DNA of 64,000 bases, taken from Actinomycetes bacterium. Its GTDB lineage: Bacteria; Bacillota; Sulfobacillia; Sulfobacillales; JAIMBI01. Below, one piece after another: positions 17,687-27,099 of this stretch. The first letter of the stretch is position 1. The number at the start of each line of letters is the position of its first letter. The translations under genes and the position numbers were made by a program. The notes beneath the pieces are model-generated. The model ran no database searches. It was not told where the DNA came from and saw only the letters and a program-made list of their open reading frames with translations. Location: contig JAIMBI010000011.1 of the NCBI GenBank assembly GCA_023565505.1, positions 1 through 64,000 on the forward strand. Direction: 5' to 3'.

Positions 17687-19405
17687 ATGCTTCGACCGAG
17701 TGCCTTCAGGTTTGAACAGATCAAGCGATCCCAGGCCCTGGGAGGACGCCACCTGGACGTCGTGCAATGGGACCTCCTCGCCCGGAACGCCAGGCTGTAC
17801 GGCGGGCGGGAAGCCCTGGTCGACATGCTCCACGGCGACGCACGATCGCTGTGGCGCCGGCGCACGTGGGCGGAGGCCTACCATGAGGTCAATACCCTGA
17901 TTTTCAACTTGCTGGACCGCGGCATGCGCCGCGGAGGACTGGTCGTCTCGCATCTCCCCAATTGTCTGGAGAGCATCTACCTTGACTGGGCCACCTCGAA
18001 GCTGGGCGCCATGCATTGCGGGCTGAACGTGGACCTCGGGCCGGCAGAGACGTTGGGAGTGCTGGAAAAGGTCCAACCGGACGTGGCAATCATTGTCGCC
18101 GAGTGGCACGGACGCGATCTGGCGGGTTGGTACCGCCGGGCTCGAGAGAAATTGCCCGGCATGGACGTCTACGTCGTCGCGACGGGCCGAACCGGGGGTG
18201 GCGTCGACGACATGGCCTCCGCCGACGAACTCTTCGACGAGGCCGTGTGGAACCGGTACGACGAGCGCGACCTGAACTACCTGCGGACCGATCCGCTCAG
18301 CGTACACGAACTCCTGCCTACAGCGGGGACGACCAGCATCCCGAAGATCTCGTGCCGTACGTCGCTGGACTGGTTGCACGTCCATGGGCACGCGGTCGCC
18401 GAACGGGCGGGTCACACCGTCTACGACACCCGCCTGGTCATCGGTCCGGTGGCCGGCGGATCGGGTCGCGTCTGGGCCGTGCACACGCCGCTCATCACCG
18501 GGGGCCGTACGCTGCTGCCGTTGGAGTTCGACGAGGCCCAGGTCTGTCGCCTGACGGAAGAGGAAGGGGTCACCCTTTGGGTCTGGAATCCGGCGTTGAT
18601 CACCCGGGTCGTCACCTCGCCGGCCTTCGAGGCCCACCGGCTGCCGAGTCTCCGGCAGGTGGCGTCGTCGGGGGCCCCGATGCCCGAGCAGGTGACCGCT
18701 CGTCTGATGGAACGGGGAATCGTGCCGTTCAACTTGTACGGCACGTCCGAGGTGGGCGGCTGCATGTGCCCCATCCTGCCGGGCGTGAGGGAGGAGCACC
18801 TGCGGCAGGGGGCCGGCGTGCCCCTCGAGGGATACGACGTCGTCGTCGTGGGGGCCGATGGACAGCCCCTCCCGCCCGGGGAGGTGGGGGAGATCCTCAT
18901 CTGGAACATCCACCACGGCTACTTCGACGCCCCGGACGAGACGGCTTTGGCGTTCGGCGACACCGAGTACGGCGGCCGTTGGGAGGGCTACCAGCACACC
19001 GGCGACCTCGGCGTCTACGACGAGCACGGGTACCTCCGCGTCGTGGGGCGGAAGAAGGACATGATCCTGCGCGGCGGCCAGAACATCTTCCCCAAGGAGA
19101 TCGAGGACGTGCTGAGCCAGCACCCGATGGTGCGGGACATCGCCATCGTGGCGATGCCGGATCCCGTGCTGGGGGAGCGGGCGTGCGCCTTCGTGGTGCC
19201 CCGGGAGGGCGCCCGGCCCACGGTGGAAGACTTCGCGGCCTTCCTCGAGGCCCGGGGCGTGGCGAAGTTCAAGTGGCCGGAACGGGTGGAACTCCTCGAC
19301 GCGATGCCGCTGGGACCGGGAGGGAAGATCCTCAAGGCGGAGCTGAGGGCGCGGATCGCCGCGAAGCTGCGGGCGACCGAACCGGAGCCACCGGCTGTGC
19401 GATAG
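17687..19405 (+). CDS. Second acyl-CoA ligase with an altered P-loop
   Basis: A 572-residue ANL-superfamily ligase. The phosphate-binding loop reads PTAGTTSIPKIS instead of the usual TSGTTGxPKG, keeping the Lys; NLYGTSEVGG, HTGDLGVYDEHGYLRVVGRKKDMILRGG (split motifs A7/A8) and LGPGGKILKAEL with the adenylating Lys are intact. It probably activates an aromatic or alicyclic acid (2,3-dihydroxybenzoate-AMP-ligase-like branch). ATG 17687 follows GGGAGGACGG. Two ligases in one cluster suggest different entry substrates. Confidence 0.82.
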   Translation: MLRPSAFRFEQIKRSQALGGRHLDVVQWDLLARNARLYGGREALVDMLHGDARSLWRRRTWAEAYHEVNTLIFNLLDRGMRRGGLVVSHLPNCLESIYLDWATSKLGAMHCGLNVDLGPAETLGVLEKVQPDVAIIVAEWHGRDLAGWYRRAREKLPGMDVYVVATGRTGGGVDDMASADELFDEAVWNRYDERDLNYLRTDPLSVHELLPTAGTTSIPKISCRTSLDWLHVHGHAVAERAGHTVYDTRLVIGPVAGGSGRVWAVHTPLITGGRTLLPLEFDEAQVCRLTEEEGVTLWVWNPALITRVVTSPAFEAHRLPSLRQVASSGAPMPEQVTARLMERGIVPFNLYGTSEVGGCMCPILPGVREEHLRQGAGVPLEGYDVVVVGADGQPLPPGEVGEILIWNIHHGYFDAPDETALAFGDTEYGGRWEGYQHTGDLGVYDEHGYLRVVGRKKDMILRGGQNIFPKEIEDVLSQHPMVRDIAIVAMPDPVLGERACAFVVPREGARPTVEDFAAFLEARGVAKFKWPERVELLDAMPLGPGGKILKAELRARIAAKLRATEPEPPAVR

Positions 19406-19466
19406 TTTCCGAAGAAAGTGCTGGATCCGACAGAGATCGTTCATCCGTGACTCGTGGGCCAGTTGT

Positions 19467-19472
19467 ATACTA
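19467..19472 (+). promoter_or_regulatory. Possible -10 box upstream of the transporter
   Basis: TATACT preceded by TTG lies 70 bases upstream of the transporter start in a 136-base gap that is lower in GC than its surroundings. No clear -35 element is present at 16-18 bases, so this is at most an activator-dependent or weak internal promoter. Confidence 0.3.
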
Positions 19473-19541
19473 TCGGACGAAACCGCATTCATGTAGCGGT
19501 TACCCGAAGGGAAGGCACCAAACGAAGGGAGGAGCGGAGAC

Positions 19542-20867
19542 ATGAGCGGTGCCGCAACCGTCGCCGCGGGCCAGGAGCGCAGTCCGGAAGGGATCAGGAG
19601 AACGGTGTGGGGCGCCTTCTGGAGCCTCCTCATCGACATGTACGACATCTACCTGCCCGTCGTCGCGCTGGCTCCGGCCATCGTCTACTTCGAACCGAAG
19701 AACCTGCCGGCATCGACCACCGCTACGCTGTTCTATCTCGTCTTCGCGGCCACGTTGGTCGGGCGCCCGCTGGGGGCGTTCATCTTCGGCCACCTCGGTG
19801 ATCGCTGGGGCCGCAAGGTCACCACGATGATCGCCATCAGCGGGTTCGGGATCGCCACGCTGCTCATCGCCTTGCTGCCCGGCTACCAGCAGTGGGGCCT
19901 GGCGGCGATGTACGTCCTCACGCTGTTGCGGTTCATCGACGGCATCTTTCTCGGCGGGCAGTACACCGCCGCCATCCCGCTGGCCATGGAGTATGCGCCC
20001 AAGGCGAAGCGGGGCCTGTACGGCGGCGCCATCCAGTCGGCGTTCCCGCTGGCCTACGTGCTGATCTCGCTGTTCACGTCGCTGGTGTTCGTCTTCTCGC
20101 CGCCGGGGACCGCGAGTGCGCCGTACGTCCAGTGGGGTTGGCGGATTCCGTTCCTTGTCGGGGCCCTGGGGTCGGCCATCGTGGTGTGGTTCTACAGCCG
20201 CTCCGTGCCGGAGTCCGAGTTGTGGCGTCAGAGTCCCAAGACCCGGTCGCCGCTGCGGGAACTCTTCTCCGGTGAGAGTTTCCGGAATCTGGCGCAGGTG
20301 TTCATCCTGCAGTCGGGGGCCTGGTTTCTGGTCAACTCCGTGATCAGCACGCTCCCGGCCGTGCTCATCACCGTCCTGAAGCTGCCGTCCGTCACGGTGA
20401 CGCACGAGTTGCTCATCGCCTACGTCGTGTTGGCGGCCGGTTTCGTCACCGCCGGGGCCGTGAGTCAGATCGTCGGCCGGCGCCGGCTGTACGCCATCAT
20501 GGGGCTGCTCAGCGCGGTCGTGGCGCCGGTCTTGTACTACCTGATCGTGGCGACGCCCAAGGTCGGGTTCGGGGCCCAGACGGTCCTGGCCAGCGTGCTG
20601 CTGCTCATCACCATCGGGATGTGGGGCATGGTGGTGTCCTACATCAGCGAACGCTTCCGGACCTCGGTCCGCTCGGCCGGATACGGTATCGGTTACAGTC
20701 TGGCGGTGATCATCCCGTCGTTCTACTCGTTCTACATGCTGGGATTGGCGCACTTCATGCCCTACGCCTACACCCAGATCGTGCTGGTGGTCATCGGCGG
20801 TATCCTGGTCCTGGTGGGCGCGCTGATGGGCCCGGAGACCAAGGACATCGACTTCGTGGCGGACTGA
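19542..20867 (+). CDS. MFS transporter, metabolite:H+ symporter (MHS) type
   Basis: A 441-residue membrane protein with about 12 predicted helices. GHLGDRWGRKVTTM is the MFS signature between helices 2 and 3; GWRIPFLVGALGS and RFIDGIFLGGQYTAAIPLAMEYAPKAKRG are typical of MHS-family carriers for carboxylates. It probably imports the acid degraded by the cluster. Start ATG 19542 has GGGAGGAGCGG. A strong hairpin lies 20 bases beyond its stop. Confidence 0.87.
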   Translation: MSGAATVAAGQERSPEGIRRTVWGAFWSLLIDMYDIYLPVVALAPAIVYFEPKNLPASTTATLFYLVFAATLVGRPLGAFIFGHLGDRWGRKVTTMIAISGFGIATLLIALLPGYQQWGLAAMYVLTLLRFIDGIFLGGQYTAAIPLAMEYAPKAKRGLYGGAIQSAFPLAYVLISLFTSLVFVFSPPGTASAPYVQWGWRIPFLVGALGSAIVVWFYSRSVPESELWRQSPKTRSPLRELFSGESFRNLAQVFILQSGAWFLVNSVISTLPAVLITVLKLPSVTVTHELLIAYVVLAAGFVTAGAVSQIVGRRRLYAIMGLLSAVVAPVLYYLIVATPKVGFGAQTVLASVLLLITIGMWGMVVSYISERFRTSVRSAGYGIGYSLAVIIPSFYSFYMLGLAHFMPYAYTQIVLVVIGGILVLVGALMGPETKDIDFVAD

Positions 20868-20887
20868 GCCGACGCGTCTCGGGGAAC

Positions 20888-20917
20888 GGGCGCGGAGGGA
20901 GCCGGTCCCTCCCGCCC
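20888..20917 (+). terminator. Hairpin at the end of the catabolic cluster
   Basis: GGGCG-C-GGAGGGA (20888-20900) pairs with TCCCTCC-CGCCC (20906-20917) around a five-base loop, with one bulged C. It lies 20 bases after the transporter stop. No U-tract follows, so strength is uncertain. Confidence 0.45.
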
Positions 20918-20994
20918 GTGGTCCGGGCCGGGACAGCGTGCCTCCGGGGCGAGAGACGGACCCTACGACGCGAGGCCAAAAGGGGTGGAGCGAC

Positions 20995-21786
20995 ATGGTG
21001 GAGATATCGCCGTTGCGTACAGGCGCGGACGTGCGGGCGGCCGCCCGGGCGGGGGAGTTGACCGGGGTCACGGCGGGACTGGCCCCCGGATATGTGCAGG
21101 CCAATCTGGTGATGATGCCGGCAGCCTATGCGCTGGAGTTCCTCGCTTTCTGCATCCGCAATCCGAAGCCGTGCCCCGTGCTCGAGGTCTGCGAGCCCGG
21201 TGATCCGGAACCGCGGCGGTTGGCGCCCGGTGCGGACCTGCGGACCGACCTGCCGGCCTACCGGGTGTACCGGGACGGCCGCCTGGTCGAGCGCCGGACC
21301 GACGTCACCGAGCTTTGGACGGACGACATGGTGTCCATCCTCATCGGGTGCAGCTTCACGTTCGAGTGGGCCCTCAGCCAGCACGGGATTCGACTGGCCC
21401 ACATCGAGCAAGGCCGGAACGTCTCGATGTACATCACCAACCGGGAGTGCGTCCCCGCCGGGCGGTTTCACGGGCCGATGGTCGTGAGCATGCGTCCGTT
21501 TCCGCCGGATGTCGTCCCCCAGGTGGCCGCCATCACCGAACGGTTTCCGGGCATGCACGGGGCCCCCGTATGGATCGGCGACCCCAAGGGTCTGGGGATC
21601 GAGGACCTCGGGCGTCCCGACTTCGGGGACGTGCTGGACTTCGGCCCCGGTGACGTCCCGGTGTTCTGGGCCTGCGGGGTGACCCCCCAGGCGGTGGCTC
21701 TGGCCTCCGGCGTCCCGTTGATGATCACCCACGATCCCGGACACATGTTCGTCACGGACGCGCCCCACGCGGCCTACCAGGTCTGA
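20995..21786 (+). CDS. DUF1445 family protein (putative hydro-lyase, D-glutamate cyclase-like)
   Basis: A 263-residue protein matching the DUF1445/YcsI family: LAPGYVQANLVMMPAAYA near the N-terminus, DMVSILIGCSFTFEWAL, and PVFWACGVTPQAVAL with a terminal ITHDPGHMFVTD. Length is normal. One eukaryotic relative is a D-glutamate cyclase; bacterial members are mostly uncharacterised. ATG 20995 follows AAAAGGGGTGGAG. It lies between the transporter and the TetR gene, so it may belong to acid metabolism, but no reaction can be assigned. Confidence 0.8.
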   Translation: MVEISPLRTGADVRAAARAGELTGVTAGLAPGYVQANLVMMPAAYALEFLAFCIRNPKPCPVLEVCEPGDPEPRRLAPGADLRTDLPAYRVYRDGRLVERRTDVTELWTDDMVSILIGCSFTFEWALSQHGIRLAHIEQGRNVSMYITNRECVPAGRFHGPMVVSMRPFPPDVVPQVAAITERFPGMHGAPVWIGDPKGLGIEDLGRPDFGDVLDFGPGDVPVFWACGVTPQAVALASGVPLMITHDPGHMFVTDAPHAAYQV

Positions 21787-22299
21787 CACCGATTCGAGCG
21801 GCCGTGGAGGCCGCAGCGCATGGCGTGGTGGGGGGCGGCGACGCGCCCGTGGTGGACGGGGAAGACGCGCACGCGTTACCCCGACATCATCGGAGGGATC
21901 CTGGAGGCGCAGAGGGCAGGCGAGGTGGGAACGCGCCGGCGGAGGCCTGCTGGAGCACGTCGTACACCGGACAACCCTGTTAATCAACGTGCCGGCAAAG
22001 CGGCGGGGCGTCCGGGTGTGCTCGTCAGCACCCGTGGTTTCCGCGACCTTGGCGAGACCGGGCGGATCAACCGGCCTGACGCCCTCAACTTCCGCTTCCG
22101 CAAACACGAACCGGTCGTGCCGCGTCGGGACCGGATCGAGGTGCGGGAGCGTTGTCTATGGGACGGGAGGAAGGCGCCCCGGCGACGGGGAAGTCCGGCG
22201 GTGGGTTCGGGCGTTCAGGGCGCTGCGGGGATCGTCCCGGAGCGCCCCGCCGCCCGGCAGGCCGAGACCACGGAGGCCATGGGAGGCGAGGACCTGGTC
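21787..22299. other. 513-base gap before the TetR gene
   Basis: The frame of the TetR gene is open through much of this region, but the translated sequence is Arg/Pro-rich without motifs and no ribosome binding site supports an upstream start. No clear promoter or RNA structure was recognised. Confidence 0.5.
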
Positions 22300-22926
22300 A
22301 TGACAGCCAATGATAGCCCGGTAGCACAAATCAAGTCCCGGATCGACGCCCCGACGCTGTTGGCTTGGCGCCGCCGGCAGCTGGTGGAGGCCGCCACGGC
22401 GCTGTTCGACGAACGAGGGTTCGCGGGAACCCGTCTGGAAGACATCGCCGCGCGGGTGGGTCTGTCCTCGGGGGCCTTGTACCGCTACATCGGGCGCAAG
22501 GAGGATCTGCTGCTTCTCATCCTGGACGACCTGTTCAAGGCGTACGAGCGCGCGCTGGCGGTGGATCCCGGCGATTGTCTCCGCCGGCTCAAAGAGGCCA
22601 TCAGCCGCTACTATACCGTGGTCCACACGGAGCAGCGGAAGGTGTTGGTCGGCTACCGCGAGTCCAAGCACCTGCAGCCCACGGAGCGCGAGTGGGCGAA
22701 GCAGCGGGAGCTCGCGACGAACCTGGGGTTCCAGCAGATCATCGCGGAGGGGATCGCTGCCGGGGTGTTCCGGGACGGCGATCCATCCGTTGCCGCCTTC
22801 AGCATCGTGATGGGTGCCCACATGTGGGCACTCAAGAACTGGTACTTCCGGGAGCGGTGGACCATCGAGGCGTACATCGCCGCCCAGACGGATTTGCTCC
22901 TGGAGGGATTGGTCCGCCGTGCGTGA
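22300..22926 (+). CDS. TetR-family transcriptional regulator
   Basis: A 208-residue TetR protein. The N-terminal helix-turn-helix covers RRQLVEAATALFDERGFAG and LEDIAARVGLSSGALYRYIG (residues ~25-65); the C-terminal half (YRESKHLQPTEREWAK) resembles the ligand-binding domain of acyl-CoA responsive regulators of the FadR/PaaR kind. ATG 22300 is chosen because GGAGGCGAGG ends nine bases upstream. Likely ligands are CoA esters from the neighbouring pathways. Confidence 0.87.
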   Translation: MTANDSPVAQIKSRIDAPTLLAWRRRQLVEAATALFDERGFAGTRLEDIAARVGLSSGALYRYIGRKEDLLLLILDDLFKAYERALAVDPGDCLRRLKEAISRYYTVVHTEQRKVLVGYRESKHLQPTEREWAKQRELATNLGFQQIIAEGIAAGVFRDGDPSVAAFSIVMGAHMWALKNWYFRERWTIEAYIAAQTDLLLEGLVRRA

Positions 22927-23164
22927 GCTGTCGACCGGCAGCCGGGTCGCATGCGGTGGGTCGGCCGCGGACCTGGTCGGGGAGGTCCTCTTCTGGTCCC
23001 CTGTCGGTCGGCCAGTGGGTGGTGGACACGGGCGGCGGTCCTGAGGGCCTTTCCGTCGCATCCGGTCGGTCGGGTTGGCCCCGCGGCATGTGCGGCCGCG
23101 GGCGGCCGGACATGCCGGATCGGCTCACCATCGTGAACGCGTCGCCAAAGGGGGCGGCATCGCC

Positions 23165-24565
23165 GTGGGTGGGTTCGGCGCAACGGACGTGGTGGTCGCG
23201 GGGGGCGGGATGGCGGGCCTGTGCGCCGCCATTGCGGCCCTGGAAGCCGGCGCCCGCGTCCTCCTGGTGGAGAAGGGGACCCGCCTCGGCGGGTCGATGG
23301 CGTTGTCGGGCGGCATCGTCTGGACCTTCGAGGACCGTCGCAGTCTGCACGCCTGGATCCCCGACGGCGATGCGACGCTCAAGGACCTCGTCTAGGAGGA
23401 ATATCCGGCGGCGTTGGAGTGGCTTCGCGGGCTCGGCGTCTCGATCAGCGAGCCGCGTCCCTTCATGGCTTATGGACGCGGCCGGACGGTGGATCCGGCT
23501 GCGATGACGGCGACGCTGGGCAACCAAGTCGCCCGGCGCGGGGGGACCATCCACCTGCGCACGGCGCTCGTCGAGCTGCTGACGGACGAAGGCGGAGCCG
23601 TGGTCGGAGCCCGGGTGGGGGGGACGAACGGGCTCTGTCCCATCGCGGCGCGGGCCGTGATCCTGGCGACCGGCGGATTCCAGGGCAATCCGGATCTCTT
23701 GAGCCGCTACGGCATCCCGAACGGCGGCTCCCTCTACCTGCGCAGCAACCCGTGGAGCACCGGCGACGGCTTGCGGGCGGCGGACGCGGTCGGTGCCGCG
23801 TTGACCCCTTGGCTGGACAGTTTCTACGGTCACGCCTTGCCGGCGCCGCCGGCCCGTTTCGGCCCGGACGACTTCTTCGCCCTGGCTCAGCGTTACGGGC
23901 CCGTGGCGGTCGCCCTGAATCTGGCGGGCGAGCGGTTCGTGGACGAGTCGGCGGGAACCGGCGAAGAGACCCTCAACTGGGCCGTGGCCCGCCAGCCGGG
24001 GGCGACGGCGGCCTATATCGTGGACGCGGCGACGGCGCGACGGGCCTACTACGGATTTGTGCCTGAGGTCGCGATAGACCGGGCGGAGGCCAGCGGAGGG
24101 CCCGTGGTCCGGGCGGAGACTCTGGACGACCTGTGTACGGCCTTGGCGCGATGGGGCATCCCAGCGGGAACGGCCCGCCGGACCCTGGAGGGCTACAATC
24201 GGGCGCTCTTGGGCCATCCGGACGCCGACTTGCATCCCCCGCGGAAGGGGAACCGGTACCCGTTGGCGGAGCCGCCTTACACGGCCGTGCTGGTCCGCGC
24301 GGCAATCACCTTTACCGGCGGAGGCATCGCCGTGGATCCGCACATGAGGGTTCTCCGGCGGGCCACGAGCAGTTCCCTGCTGCCGACGGCGCAGGCAGCC
24401 GCCGGGGAGCTGGTCCGCCACGCCATTCCCGGCCTGTACGCGGCCGGTGCCGACATCGGCGGGATCAACACCTACGGCTACCTGGGGGGACTGGCCGCGG
24501 CCCTGGTGACCGGGCGGCGGGCCGGCCGGCAGGCGGCCGCGTGGGCCGGCGCGGCGGCCGGCTGA
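23165..24565 (+). pseudogene. FAD-binding fumarate-reductase-type flavoprotein split by an in-frame amber codon
   Basis: The reading frame encodes a FAD_binding_2 protein of about 466 residues: Rossmann motif [15 protein letters not shown] with [16 protein letters not shown], then VILATGGFQGNPDLL, GDGLRAADAVGA and the C-terminal GLYAAGADIGGINTYGYLGG. It is interrupted once, by TAG at 23393-23395, with perfect continuity of frame and homology on both sides (DLV, stop, EEYPAALEWLRGLG). AGGAGGA overlaps the stop and a TTG follows at 23414, so reinitiation is possible. Relatives reduce or oxidise carbon-carbon bonds in ketosteroids, fumarate or tricarballylate. Start GTG 23165 follows AAAGGGGG. 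Confidence 0.78.
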
Positions 24566-24634
24566 GCGGGCGGGGCGAGGGCCTCCGTCGGCCGGCGATT
24601 GTCCGGCGAGGTTTTGCGGCGAGGAGGGATCACC

Positions 24635-25582
24635 ATGCGACCGATACAGCTCGGGGGCGTCATTCCGGCCAATCTCATGCCGTTTCGGGACGATTATGCC
24701 ATCGACGAGGCCGCCTACCGACGCCACCTGGAATGGCTGCTGGGGGTGGAGGGCGTGGGCGGCGTGACCTGCAACGGCCACGCCGCCGAGGTGGCGACCT
24801 TGTCGCGCGACGAGCGGCGGCGGGCGGTGGCCATCGCCGTCGAGGTGGCCGCCCAGCGCGTGCCGGTCATCGCCGGCATCTATGCGGAAGGGGCCCGGGA
24901 CGCGGTGGAGTTGGCGCGCGATGCCGCGCGGGAAGGGGCGGACGCCCTGTTGCTGTTTCCGCTGAACACGCTCGTCTTCGGCGGGACGGACGAGATGGTC
25001 TACCGGCACTTCGCCGCCGTCGCCGAGGCGGTCGACTTGCCCATCGTCCTGTTCCTGTACCCGGCCTGGACGCGGATGCAGTACGCCCCCGCCCTGCTGG
25101 AGCGCCTCCTGCACGAGATTCCCCACATCGTCGCGATTAAGGAATGGAGTCTGGACCTCAACGTCTATGAAAGGACGCTCGGTCTGGTGCGGAGCCTGAC
25201 CCGTCCCGTCTCGCTGCTGTCGAGCTTCAGCACGCATCTGCTGCCGAGCCTGCTCATCGGCGCCGACGGGATCCTGTCGGGGCACGGCAGTGTGGTCGCC
25301 GATCTGCACGCGAGCATCTGGCGGCATGTCCAGGCGGGGGAGTGGGACGCGGCGCGCCGGGTGTACGGGCGGCTGCAGGAGCTCACGCGAGCGGTCTACC
25401 GCGAACCCTTCGCCCAGATGTACGCCCGCATGAAGGCCCAACTGGTCATGTTGGGCCGACTGCCGCGGGCCGTCAGTCGCCCCCCGATCCTCCCCGTGGC
25501 GGCCGACGAGGAGCGATCCCTGCGGGAGGCTTTGGTGCGGGCCGGGCTCATGGAAGCGGTCGTCGCGCCGCACGCGCCCTGA
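24635..25582 (+). CDS. Dihydrodipicolinate synthase family aldolase (first copy)
   Basis: A 315-residue TIM-barrel class I aldolase. LFLYPAW carries the conserved Tyr and IVAIKEWS the Schiff-base Lys near residue 169; GVTCNGHAAEVATLSRDER replaces the usual GTTGE region with NGHAAE. These enzymes cleave or form bonds between pyruvate and an aldehyde. It is co-directional with the flavoprotein and the iron dehydrogenase. Substrate unknown; DapA itself is unlikely because the neighbours are catabolic. ATG 24635 follows GAGGAGGG. Confidence 0.85.
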   Translation: MRPIQLGGVIPANLMPFRDDYAIDEAAYRRHLEWLLGVEGVGGVTCNGHAAEVATLSRDERRRAVAIAVEVAAQRVPVIAGIYAEGARDAVELARDAAREGADALLLFPLNTLVFGGTDEMVYRHFAAVAEAVDLPIVLFLYPAWTRMQYAPALLERLLHEIPHIVAIKEWSLDLNVYERTLGLVRSLTRPVSLLSSFSTHLLPSLLIGADGILSGHGSVVADLHASIWRHVQAGEWDAARRVYGRLQELTRAVYREPFAQMYARMKAQLVMLGRLPRAVSRPPILPVAADEERSLREALVRAGLMEAVVAPHAP

Positions 25583-25830
25583 CGAGGGACCGGAAGGGAC
25601 CACAGACCGGCACCTCTGCGACAGCCGGGACGACGCGGGCCGCAGCGGGGGATCCCGCCGCGGGGACTCCGAGCGTCGGGCAAGGGCGCCCGACCCGCCT
25701 GCGGAATCCGGTCGGGAGGGGCGACCGGGGTCCGCCGTCCACCGGGCTTCACGGGACGCCGGGCGTGGGCCCCGATGGGCTCGGCCAGGGCACGGTCCGG
25801 GGTTCTAACGCGCTAGAGGGGAGCAGCACG
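25583..25830. other. Intergenic region with hairpin
   Basis: A 248-base gap between aldolase and iron dehydrogenase contains a perfect 7-bp hairpin at 25675-25694 (GTCGGGC, six-base loop, GCCCGAC). No gene or clear promoter is seen. Confidence 0.35.
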
Positions 25831-26973
25831 ATGAAACCGATGGATTTCGACTTGCCGACCCGTGTCGTCTTCGGTGCCGGCCGACTGCGCGACCTCGGCG
25901 CCGTCCTGGACCCGTTCGACGGGCGCCGCGTGTTCGTCGTGACGGACAAGGCCATCGCGCGGACGGGATTGGTGCAGGAGCTGACGGACCTGTTGGCCCG
26001 GGCCGGGCGGGAGGCCGTGGTGTTCGACGAGGTCGAGCCGGAGCCGACGCTCGCGCTGGTGGATCGGGCGGCGGACCTCCGGGCGGCCGCGCAGGCGGAC
26101 ACCATCGTGGCCCTGGGCGGCGGCAGCGTCATAGACGTGGCCAAGGGCGTGGCCCTGCTCGGCCGGAATCCGGGTCGGATCGCCGACTACGTCGGGGCGG
26201 GCCGTGTGGCGCACGACCCCCTGCCGCTGGTGGCCGTGCCGACGACGGCCGGGACGGGGAGCGAGGTGTCCATGGCCGCCGTGCTCGCGGACGGGGCGTC
26301 GCACCTGAAGAAACCCATCCACAGCCCGCGGATCCGGCCCCGGGTGGCCCTGCTCGACCCGCTCGTGCTCCGCCATCTGCCGCGGCACGTGGCCATCGAC
26401 GCGGGGATGGACGCCCTCACGCATTTGATCGAAGGCTACGTGTCACGCGGTGCGACGCCGTTCACCGACACCTTGGCCCTGGACGGCATCCGCCGGATCG
26501 GGCGCTATCTCCTGCCCTTCGTGGCCGACCGGTCCCATGTCGAAGCCGCGGGCCAGATGCAGTACGCCGCGCTCCTGGGCGGGATCGTGCTGACCCATGC
26601 CCGGACCGGCCTCGCGCATACGTTGACCCGGCCCCTCGGGGGTCGGCTGCCGCACGGGCGGGCCAACGCCATCGTGCTCCCGTCCGTGATGGAGTACAAC
26701 CTCAGCGCCGCCCCGGAGAAGTTCCGCGCCATCGCCGTCGCCCTGGGGGAGTCCGTGGAAGGCGGGACGCTGGCGGGGGCCCGGCGGGCGATCGAAGCGG
26801 TCCGGCAACTCTGCGCGGTGTTGGACATCCCGCGCTCGTTGTCCGAGGCCGGTGTGGTCCTCGACGATCCGGCGGCCCTGGCCGAGGCGGCCTACGCCCA
26901 GGATTTGTCCAAGCTGAATCCCCGGACGTTCACCGTCGAAGATATCCGGCGTCTGTACGAACAGGTCGCCTAA
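25831..26973 (+). CDS. Iron-containing alcohol dehydrogenase
   Basis: A 380-residue group III alcohol dehydrogenase. VALGGGSVIDVAKG binds NAD, PTTAGTGSEVS follows, and the metal ligands are visible as Asp and His in DAGMDALTHLIEGYVS and the two His in GLAHTLTRPLGG-x-LPHGRANAI. All four ligands are intact. It would interconvert an alcohol or hydroxyacid and the carbonyl compound; maleylacetate-reductase-like activity is also possible. ATG 25831 follows GAGGGGAGC. It sits between two aldolase genes, suggesting it handles the aldehyde they release. Confidence 0.87.
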   Translation: MKPMDFDLPTRVVFGAGRLRDLGAVLDPFDGRRVFVVTDKAIARTGLVQELTDLLARAGREAVVFDEVEPEPTLALVDRAADLRAAAQADTIVALGGGSVIDVAKGVALLGRNPGRIADYVGAGRVAHDPLPLVAVPTTAGTGSEVSMAAVLADGASHLKKPIHSPRIRPRVALLDPLVLRHLPRHVAIDAGMDALTHLIEGYVSRGATPFTDTLALDGIRRIGRYLLPFVADRSHVEAAGQMQYAALLGGIVLTHARTGLAHTLTRPLGGRLPHGRANAIVLPSVMEYNLSAAPEKFRAIAVALGESVEGGTLAGARRAIEAVRQLCAVLDIPRSLSEAGVVLDDPAALAEAAYAQDLSKLNPRTFTVEDIRRLYEQVA

Positions 26974-27099
26974 GCCGGTTGGTCCCGCCCGCCGGCCGAG
27001 CGCCGCGGCGGGTGCCGGCGCGGCGTCGGGCGAGGGGCCTCGCGGTGCGGAGGCCGTGTGGGCGGCGGGCAAGCAGGCAGGCGGAAGGGAGCGACAAGT

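Noticed and set aside
21820-22299. Upstream extension of the TetR gene by 160 residues
   Set aside because: The extension has no motif and low complexity; a well-spaced GGAGGCGAGG precedes ATG 22300, which gives a normal TetR length.
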